Shown here piece by piece: positions 12,801-23,755 of a stretch of 64,000 nt of DNA (the first letter of the stretch is position 1; every line of letters begins with the position of its first letter). This stretch comes from Anniella stebbinsi (Eukaryota; Chordata; Lepidosauria; Squamata; Anniellidae): positions 402,479,154 through 402,543,153 of the forward strand of contig JARDYH010000001.1 of the NCBI GenBank assembly GCA_029215795.1, given 5' to 3'. Both the position numbers and the translations under genes were made by a program. The notes beneath the pieces are model-generated. The model was not told the DNA's origin. It saw only the letters and a program-made list of their open reading frames with translations, and searched no databases.

Positions 12801-14731
12801 CAGCTCAGGTTCCGTTCCACACTGACTGACATGGCCCAGGAGAGCATTCTCCTCTTCACGTATCCAGACTGAGAAGATACATCTTTGATCTTCTCCATGA
12901 TCTTCTCCCATACCCGGGGGACTCCCATGATCGAGGTGGGCTGTGCCTCTTTCAGGATGTTGACTAAGCCCCCCTGTGAAGGCCAAGGACAGATTGCAAA
13001 ATGAACCCAGCGGGGCCATCCCATGAAGCTGAATCGTGGGAGATTTAGGACAGGCCAAAGGAAGGACTTCTTCATACTAGCGGAGACTGCTGGCTTTGAT
13101 TTTGGTGAGGCTGCGAATCCATTCTGGGTTTTAGTCAGAACCAGCCATAGCTATCTGTAAAAGAAAGCTATCCACAATGTTGAAACCTATCCCTAGCGTA
13201 GGTTCGGCAGCTTGGATACCTCCTTTAGAGTTCTGACTAGTTCTGACTAAAACTCGGAATGGATTTGTAGCCCTACCAAAACTGGAGCCACTAGCCTCCA
13301 CTGTTTCACACAGCTCGCAGTTAAACTATGGAACTCACTGCTGCATGATGTGGTGTCAGCCACTAGCTTGAAGTGATTTAAAATGGATTTAGAGAAATTC
13401 ACAGAGGATAAGATTATCAAGCGCTACTAGTCATGATGGCTACGAGCTGTCTCTAAGATCGGAGGCAGAGTACTTCTGAATACCAGTCACTGGGAAACAA
13501 GAGTAGAGGTTGGCTCTTGCTAGGTACGGATGAATCGGTCAATTTCCATTCCTCTCAATTTCTCAATTTTTCCCCCTTTCTTAACTTTGCTTCATCCCAT
13601 TTCCAACTCAATTTGAGAGTTTTTTAAAAAAGTTTGCACCAAAACCCCATACTCATTTCTCCAACTCCATGCATTTTCGTACCTTCAAGGCATCCGGCTC
13701 TGCAAAATAAACCTGCTCTCCCCACTTGATTCCCGTCCAGAGATCATATATTTGGGCCGCAATGTGGCTGAGGGGAAGGTAACTGACGATCGTCTCCTGC
13801 TGCATTTCAGCAGGCTGCATGTCACCTGCTCGGCTGGCATGCATTGACGTCCAGGTTATCTGCTCAAGAGATAAGGAGAGGTTAGGTTTGGGAGCAGGCT
13901 TTGTACTTGGTAATCCCACTTGGCTGCATGAAAGAGGGAAAGTGAGACACCGATTACCCTTCTGTTGGCCTGCCTGGAGCCAAGTGCCTTTTGGCTTCTC
14001 CCCTCCCAGAATTGCCTCCCTCCGTGACCATCCCATTTGGCTGCACCTGACAGAGAGGTGAGACAGCACAGCCTCCTTTTCAGATGAAGCGATTAGGACT
14101 TTACACAATATTCCAAATGAGATCAAGCTGCCTGCCATCTACAAGCATCTTTTTTTAAGGAATACATATTAACTGTATATATATGAAAATACAACTCTCT
14201 AACAATTAAACATGGGCTTCAACAAAAGCGGACCAGATATCCAAATAAGTATCCATTTGAAGGTGGTGTCTCTAGACCACCCATTCAAACATTGAAAGCG
14301 TTGTAATGTCCTGAATAGAATTTGCCCCAGAGCAGGAAAGAAGGTATCAATCCTATGATTTCTCCCAAGCGTCATGTGGTCAGATGCTGTGGCTGGCTGC
14401 TGCTGACACCTCACCATCACAAACTCCCTAGACTGGGATTAGAATGTATGCGTTTACATGGGAAATATCAGCCTGAACAGCATTGTGGAGCATTGGAAAT
14501 CTAATTGGAGCCCAAGAATTAAAGAGTAGCATATTAAAGTATAGGATTTTGCACTTTTAAACAAATTAACTTGGATTATTAGAGCTAGCCAGGGAGGGAA
14601 GACAGGAGCTGAATTTGAGAAACAATGGAAGCGGTTTAAATAATTCTGGAACAATTAACACGGTTGGCAACCTAATTTTGTTTATATGTTCGTCTGGCTG
14701 TTTAGTATAATGTTGAAGAGGATAATAAAAA

Positions 14732-14762
<31 letters not shown>

Positions 14763-17700
14763 AATATTTATTACCCGCCTCTCCCTCAGGATCGAGGCGG
14801 GGAACAACACTGATACAAATGACATAAAATACATAAAACTGATTAAAACATTTAAAATTAATACATTATTAAAATACAGATAAAACTCTTAAAATTCAAC
14901 TGGGTAGGCCTGCCGGAAGAGATCGGTCTTTATGGCTTTCTTAAAGTAAAAAAGACTACTAAGTTACTGAATCTCTTTCAGCAGGCCATTCCACAGTCTG
15001 GGAGCGGCAGAAGAGAAGGTCCTCTGGGTAACAGTTGTCAGCCTGGTTTTGGCCGACTGTAGCAAATTCTTCCCAGAGGACCTGAGCATGCGGGGCAGAT
15101 TGTATGGGAGAAGGTGATCTCAAAGGTAACCTGGATCCAAACCATGTAGGGCTTTAAAGGTAATAACCAACACTTTGTACTTCGCCTGGAAACTAATTGG
15201 CAGCCAGTGGAGTGATTTTAAAGCTGGTGTAACATGGTCACCCAAGGTGTACCGGTGGTTTTCCTCTGCTTTTCAGAAACTTTAAGTTACATTTTTTAAT
15301 CAGTACAAAAATGTAATAAAAAAAGAAGAAGCTTGGAAGCTTTGTGGCATATGAGACAAGAGAGAATAGTCAGAAGCCAAGGTCAAACGGGGAGAATAGA
15401 CTGCGGGCCAGCACATCTTTCTAAACCGGGGGCTTTGCTGTCTCCTGAACATCTAAATATGCCTTTCTGCATCATAAGTCAGGCAGAGGGGCATATGAAA
15501 GCCTGCCGCAACTAGGAACTTGATAACAGACAGAGGGGAACACCTTTTAATAAAGGCCTCGTTACACATATGGGCAAAGGATGCTTTCCACAGTGAGGCT
15601 GGCATTAAAAATAGCCTCTCTGCAAACAGTACTCAGGAATAGCCTGGCCAAAGAGAACAGAAATCACATAGATAAAGAAGAGTAATTAACTTTGCATCCA
15701 TCAGCATTCGCCCATTATTAAGGACATAGGAAAGCTCCTTCCACCAGGTTTGTCAGATGGCTAGCTCAGTATTACCCGCCCTGACTGGCAGCATCTTTTC
15801 GATGTCAGGCAAATGGGTTTTCCCATCACAAATTACCTGTTCCTTTTGCCTTTGGCCCCTGGAATATGGCCTCCACCCGACCTAAAATGTCTCACCTAAG
15901 ATGATCGTTTTGCTCCCATGCTATAATTTTAGAAACCTTTTCCCTTCCTGCTATGTTTTTAAGACATCATCTATGTGGCTATCAACATAGCCAGATACTG
16001 CCTACCTGAAAGAACAAGGACAAAATGCACTCCTCTGTCAGATGCTTACTCAGAGGGGCGTGCCTAGAACACTTACATTGTCATGGCTCAGCATTACTCC
16101 TTTCGGCTTTCCAGTCGTTCCAGATGTGTAGATCAGGACACAACACTGATTGGGCTTTTGGGAGTTGATGATAGCGTCAAGCTCTCCATCCTGTACCTCG
16201 TTCCCCAACTCCATAAATTCATCCATCTACCGAAGAAGGGAGCAGTGAGAGACATCAGGCTTCCAGCTGATGTTGCAGGGCTAGTAGCACAATATGTTAG
16301 CCTTCATTCATGTGTTTCTTTTCAAAACTTATATCCTGCTTTTCTATGGAATATTGAAGGAAGCTTACAATACAAGATGATACACAATCATCACTTCTTC
16401 TAATATTAATAGGCTGGCCCTATGGAAAGGAGGTCCGGGCTCCTGTATCTTTAACAGTTGCAAAGGAAAGGGAATTTCAGCAGGTGTCCTTTGTACATAC
16501 GCAGAACCTGGTGAAATCCCCTCTTCATCACAACAGTTAGGGCGGCAGGAGACGGGCCCCCTTGACCAGGTACAAAAGAGGGCAAGGCCCTTGCAGCTTT
16601 AACTGTTGTGATGAAGAGGGAATTTCACCAGGTTCTGTATATGTACAAAGGACACCTGCTGAAATTCCCTTTCCTTTGCAACTGTTAAAGATACAGGAGC
16701 CCTGTCCTCCTTTTCATGTGGTCACCCTAAATATTAAGCTCAGGTGGTGAGTGCCTACAGGATTGTATCCAGAATTGGGCCCACTGAGAAACAAGAGGGA
16801 AGTATCAGCATGTTTGGGGAGGACCCTGGGGTTTGCACACCTGCAAAAAATATATATATTTAGAAAATAAAATTTAAGGGGGCAGAAACAATAAAAAAAA
16901 ATACACCAAAATGTTTTAAAAGTCTAAAGTGCAGTTATACACTGCTAGGTTTATGGAAGTTTAAACTAAGGATTCTCAAGTGGTGTTCATTGTTATGGCC
17001 GACTATATTTGTTAACATGAGCTGGCGTCCGTTCCTGCCCTCTGCGCTCACTGGCGGGATCTTCCTCCTCTGGTCATGCATAAAGGATTTGTTCCCCGAC
17101 ATGTTGACACTCCATACTCCGTCATCCTGACCGAACTAGTGCTGTTATTCTATGAGGTGTTAATCCATTTGCTCCCGGTTGCCTGGGTGCCGTTTTCTAG
17201 GCCAGCTCCTGCCTCAGAATAAAGTTTCCAGTTCCACAGACATGGAATGCCGCTATTCTAAAATGCTGGCCCAGATCCAAAGAGCCAAGAGTGAAAGGAA
17301 AAAAAAGGCATTGGTGCTGTTCTGCAAATGCTTCTGCAAGATCTCCCACAAGGATCTCTGAAGTGCAATATGGGCATGTGCTATATAGCTGCTCCAGCAT
17401 TTCCCCTTATGCAAACTATATTGCAGGAGTTGAAGCTCTTTCAGCCTGAGAGCTGAATTCCATCTCGGAGAAGCTCTCAGGGGCTACATTCCAGTGGTGG
17501 GTGGGCAACATTCCAAAAGGGGTGGGCTAAAGACAAAGAGCATCTCTACACCAATGATTGATGGCATGTTTGTGATTGGCCACTCACAGAAGTTTACGAG
17601 TCCTTTAGATGACATTGCCAACATCCAGGACGTCACCCTCTCCTTCCTCTGGAAAGCCCTGAGAAATTCTGGTTCTTTAGAAATAGCATGGGCTTTCCCA

Positions 17701-20700
17701 GAGTCTAAGGAGGAAGTTGCGCTATGAAGCAGGCACTAGATGGTGCTGTCCCATTCAAGGCTATGAGCACCAAAGGAGGGGAAGTTTTCAATTACAAACC
17801 ACATGATCAGCATTCAAACCACATGATCACTCCCATCTGCCCATATAATGGATCCCATCACAATCTATGGCAAATTACCCAGAAAGATATCAGTGAAACC
17901 TGATCTACTTTTTATCAAATTCTGGGGCAAGATATAATTTTTATTCCTTGGATATCATAAAGTTCTACAAAAACAGAATAACTGAATAGCATAAAATTCT
18001 ATATAAACTATAAGAGGCTAAAACATTTCCCACCACACACCTCCTCTTGAACCCATTTTTATCTGTTTTCAGACATTCCGGAGACAGGGGAAAGAGACAA
18101 GATGGATCAAATCAAGAGCAACATGAATAATTTGCACGGTTTATGGTGACTTGTACCTACCGCATACAAATTGGGAGATTTCGAAAGCAAAGGGTCATTG
18201 TACATCACAACAGCTTTCAAGTGTGGCAAACGATTCCAGATCTGTGCCGTGTTTAAGAAACAAAAGCAAACATGGAGTGTGCATAATTTCACTGACTTTT
18301 AAATGGTTATAAAATACTTTAAAAATTCAGTCTATATAGGTAAGTAAGGCAATCTTCACTGCCTATGAGCATGATATTTCAAAGCAAAACACAATACACA
18401 CTGATTTAGAAAGCTGAAGTCAGCATGAATGTAAGATCAAAGTTTCAAAGCAATCCATCTGGGCCTTTAATGGCCATGTCTGCACTACAAATTTACATCG
18501 GTATTATCATTCTAATTCCCACGTTCAGGTGTGAGTGATATTGCTTATGCAGTCAAAACAGCATGATCTGCAGGCAAGAGGGAGATACAGAACGCTTGGG
18601 GGAACTCTTGAGGCTTGCAGAAATACAAAAACATCTTTAGGACAAAAACGTTGAGATAGTGGGATGCTGTAGTGGGGTGGAAAATGGGATGGGGGTGAGA
18701 GAGGGAGACTGGAATGTAATATCCTAGAAGAGGACATGGCTGGCTGACTGGAACAGTGAACAGGAGTAAGCAGCAGCAAGGGCAAAGGGCTCACAGAGCT
18801 CCATCACACCAGCGATTTAGTGCACTCTCGCCATGCCTGATGTGCGGATTTGCAGCATGGTAAGCACATGACGCTGGGCCTGTCCTGCTGACACCCCACC
18901 TCTTCCCCAGCCTTTCCTAGAATGCTAAAAGTCTAGATTATTTTCCCTAAGTGCATTTAATGCACCCTAAGCCTCCATGTAGTTTTAAAGGAACTGGGGG
19001 CTTGAATGGATTGCATCAGGTCCTGGCAGGGAAAAGCGATCTCTCCCTGCAGCCAGCTCCAAGCCTCAAGATAAAACCCAAACCTTGCATCCCAGGCTCG
19101 AAAGCGTTTTTTAGAACCAAATGACACTGGAATCACTGCAGATACAGGATTGTACTCCCTCAATGCTCCCAAAGAGCCAGGCTAAAGGGTCATTCCATTT
19201 TTGCTTGGGAGAAAGTCGGTCTGGTTGAAGTGCTCATCTGACAGGACCTGACTGAAGGGAGAAAAAGAAGGGGAGGGTGGAGTGGAGTAGAGTAGAGTAG
19301 AGTAGAGTGGAAGAGTGAAGGACCGAAGGACCGAACAAGCAGCTATTCAGGTGAAAGGGATCATATGCTTGATGCGCTTTTGCCTCAGAGGTAAAAAAAC
19401 GCGGAGGCAAACTAGGGGTGGGATTAGGTGTGATGGAGGTCATAGAATTCCCAATCAAATGCCATTGTGCAGGTATTCCATCTTTTCCTCCTTAACGCAT
19501 CTTTTGGGGCTGGGGAAGAAGCCAGAAGGAGCAACTGGAAGACATGGGGGAGTTTACAAATAGAAGACCACATCTGGACTTCCTGTAAAATTCAGTGCAT
19601 GAGGCAGGGCGATGGCGCAATAAAAGCCTCATCTGGAAGCACTCAGTCTCCTACCTGCATAATTTTGTCCAGTTGTTTCTGGTTTTCTACTACAATGATA
19701 TTAGCTCTGCAGTCATGAGCAATGTAGTGACAGGCCTCCGGAGAATTGGTCGTATAGATCCCAGTCACAATGCCTCTGGTGGGGAGAAACAACACCTTTT
19801 TTTTTTAAAAAAAAAAAATGAAAACACCCCAATATGTGAACATAAGAACATGAGAAGAGCCCTGCTGGATTAGACCAAGGGTCCATCTAGTCTAGCATCT
19901 GTTCACATGGTGGCCAACCCATTGCCCACAGCAAACCTATAAGCAGGACATGAGAGTAACAGCACTTTCCTGCCCATGTTCCCCAGCAACTGGTGCACAT
20001 AGGCATACTGCCTCCTGGAGGTAACAGTAGCCATCAGGACTAGGAGCCATTAATAGCTTTCTCTTCCATGTATTTGTCCACTCCCCTTTTTAACCCCATC
20101 CAAATCGGTGGCCATCACTCTGTCTTGTGATAGCGAATCCCATCGATGCAAAAGAGGGTCGGCTAGACATTAACTCACGACAGCACCGGGAGTAAAGGTT
20201 GTATACCTCCTCCAAACCTTACCCAGCAAAAATAGCTCCTACTGCCGAAACGAACCATTCTGCGGAATTGAATCCAAGGATCGCGACGCTGTGGAATCGT
20301 TCAAGGCCGAGCTTTTGAAAAACAGATAGAAGAAACAGAAGTCTGAATGCAGATGGACTTTCAAACACACAAGAGCAGGCTTGGGGTTTCCTGCTGGAAG
20401 GTGAACTCTGTTTCCCCCATCACCTCTCTTGTCATGACACATGCGCTGCTTCCAGATCTCGTACTGCCACCTCCCTGCCATGTTTCAGGCTGGCTCTCTG
20501 CTTTGGGGGGTGACGTTTTTCTTTCCAACGACATTCATGGTTGTTTGCTCAATATTTATTGGGTGCTTTATTATTACATTGTGTGTGTGTGTGTGTTTAC
20601 ACCTTTCTTTAAACTTTAAAAACTGCTGTGAAAAGGAGGAGGTGGCCTCATGAATAACCCAGGGCCAACCAATCAGTGTTTTGCTCAACATTCATAGAAT

Positions 20701-21570
20701 CACAGAATAGTAGAGTTGGAAGGGTCCATCAAGTCCAGCCCCCCCCCCCCCCCCCGCTCAATGCAGGAATCCACTTTAAAGCATCCCTGACGGATGGCTT
20801 AGGGTGACCCTCTTGCATATCTGGTCATGCTAGGCAGGCTCCTGCAGCTTTAACTGTTGTGATGAAGAGGGGATTCCACCAGGTGCTGCATGCATACAAA
20901 AGACACCTGCTAAAATTCCCTTTTCTATGCAACTGTTAAAGATACAGCAGCCCTGTTCTCCTTTTCATAATGTCACCCTAAGATGGCTGAACAGCTGCCT
21001 CTTGAAGACCTCAAGTGTGGGAGAGCCCACCACCTCCCTAGGTCATTGGTTCCACTGACGTACTGCTCTAGCAGTCAGGAAGTTTTCCTGATGTCCAGCC
21101 GGAATCTGGCTTCCTTTTACTCCAAAGAAGGGGAAGATGTGGGCGTGTCTATGTTTGCTATTGACAAGAGGGCCAGCCAAGCAGCACTTTGCAACTGCAG
21201 TTCCTGCTGAACGCCAGAAGAATAGGTTTCCCCCAAGTTTGAAGCAGAAGAGGAGACATGTGGGCACATGTAGAGGTCATGTGCCCGTAACGTCAAGAGG
21301 GTGCTTCCGCAACAGGCTCAATGCCAAAACGTTGCACATCTGTATGCTCCGTAAAAGAGGGGTGGGGAGATTTCAGGTTTCTGGAATTTACTTCTTGTTT
21401 TTTGCCAGAACTCTGAGATCCAACTATCAGAGCCAAGTGCAAAATAGTGGCTCAGGTGGGGCAGACATCATCATCATCATACAATAATATATTAATTTAT
21501 TACCCGCCTCTCCCTCTGAATCGAGACGGGGAACGACATTAAATACAAAACAGCATAAGGAATAGTGTGC

Positions 21571-21621
<51 letters not shown>

Positions 21622-23711
21622 AAGCCTCGCTATTAAGTAAACACAACCTGAACAAGAGGGCCAGATCGACACCAAGCAGGATATGACACTTTGAAATCGG
21701 TTTGAAAACAGACTACGGAGCATGTCCTGGGCCCCGACAGTTGTCACTACTGTTATAAACTGTTTTAAAGCAGTAGTGTAGATCCTGCCTAGGAGCGCAT
21801 ATAGGATTTCCGGCCTCAAGCACCAAACATTTTCCCAGCCTTTACCTTCAGGAAACTTTTGGCTGCTTTCCGGGAGAGACTGTAATACTCAGAAAAAGTA
21901 ATCTTTTCCCATTTCCCCTCCTTTTTGCTGGCCATTGCATAGAGAGATGCATATTTCTCTAGAGATTCTTGGAACATTTGATGAACCGTTATCGGAGTTT
22001 GCGAACATGCGGAGTCCATCCTCAGTTTAACGAGCCCGCTGGCAGATGTGGTCCAGAGAGATGCTGTAAAACAAGAGACGGTCATTAGGGTGATCCTATG
22101 GAAAGGAGGATGGGGCTCCTGTATCTGTAACAGTTGAACAGAAATGGGAATTTCAGCAGGTGTCATTGGTATGCGTGCAGCACCTGGTGAAATTCCCTCT
22201 TCATCGCAACAGTTAAAGTTGCAGGAGTATAGCTACAGTGACCAGATACAAAAGAGGGCAGAGCAGTCCTTCCTTTTGTTTGTCCTGAATCTCCCACCAA
22301 TCAGCCTCATGGGATAATGACCCCGTTGGGTCCTAGTATTTTGAGAGAGTATTTTCCCTCCGCTTCTTCTAGTTTTCCTTTTGAGTTCTATCTTATTTTT
22401 TACTTGTGAGTCTGAGGGCAGGGACCCTCTCCCTTTTTTTAATGACCTGTCAGCCACTCCAGGAGCATTTCTGCCCGAAGAGTGGGGTATAAATGCTTTC
22501 AATACAGAAATAATCGTAAACCATGGTCTAAAGAGTAGAAATTGTTTTCATTCCAACCCATAAAGAAAAGTGCTACTTGCACATGAAAACTGGAGGTAAA
22601 GAGAAAAGAGTGTTTGCAAATCAGCCCGGAATGCATTCTGGCTCCAACAAGGGGAACGGAGGCAAAGGTCAGCTTGCTGGCACCGAGGGAGAAAACAAAT
22701 CCCCCAAAGAAAAGAAGAAAGAAAGAAAGAAAACAGTGTCTGAATTTTGCTATTAAGCCATTCAAGGAAAGGGGGGGAGGGGGAGGGGAGAGAACTGAAA
22801 AGAGGTCACAGTGACTTCCCTCTAGGAAGTGGGAATATCAGCCGCTTTTCTCCTCTCTCTCCCCTCCCCCCCCTTGCATGTCAAACTGCATCTGCTAAAA
22901 CTCCCTCTTCTGCATGACTCCGAAAGATACAGGAGTCCGGTCATCCTTCCCACCTTGCCTCTACCTGGTAGGGTTGCATTTCACTGAGTGCAGCTTTTAC
23001 CTCCGCCGTTGCTGCAGGGAGAGGAGATGCAGCACCTAGCAGAATTTTCCCGTCTCTGCTTCTCAAATGGAAATATTCAACAAATGGAGTATACACGATG
23101 AGAGGGGAATTTGGCTAGGGAGATCATGGAATTTGTGGCAGAAGCAGGCCCCTGAGCATGTTCTGGGTAATAAATGCATGTTCAGTGATTATTATTATTA
23201 TTTTTAAAAAGGGGGGGAGGAGGGATGAGTTAATTCTAAACAAAGAATTTCATTTTGCATTTCAAATAATAATAACAACAACAATAATAATAATAACAAC
23301 AATTCATATGGATAAGACAATACCTTGCAACCGACCACACATAACGGTCATAGACAAAAAAGAAAAACACACATACCTCATCGACATAGCAATACCGAAT
23401 GACAAAAATGGTGTTGAAAAGGAAGAAGACAGGCAAATATACACCACTGGCCAGGGAAGTCAAAGAACTATGGCATCAGGAAAAGGTCACAATTGTTCCA
23501 TTAGTTACATCAGTCACCGGCATCACATCAAAACATTATACAGAAAACCTCCAGAAACTGGGCCTACCAGAATACATCCGCACCAACATCCAGAAAGCAG
23601 TCATAATTAAAACATGCTCTATCGTCAGGAAATTCCTGAATCAATAAAAGACAGCATGACTTGGCAAAGCATATAACGTCCGTCTAGAAAAACCGCCATG
23701 AGCAAGAAAGA

Positions 23712-23755
<44 letters not shown>

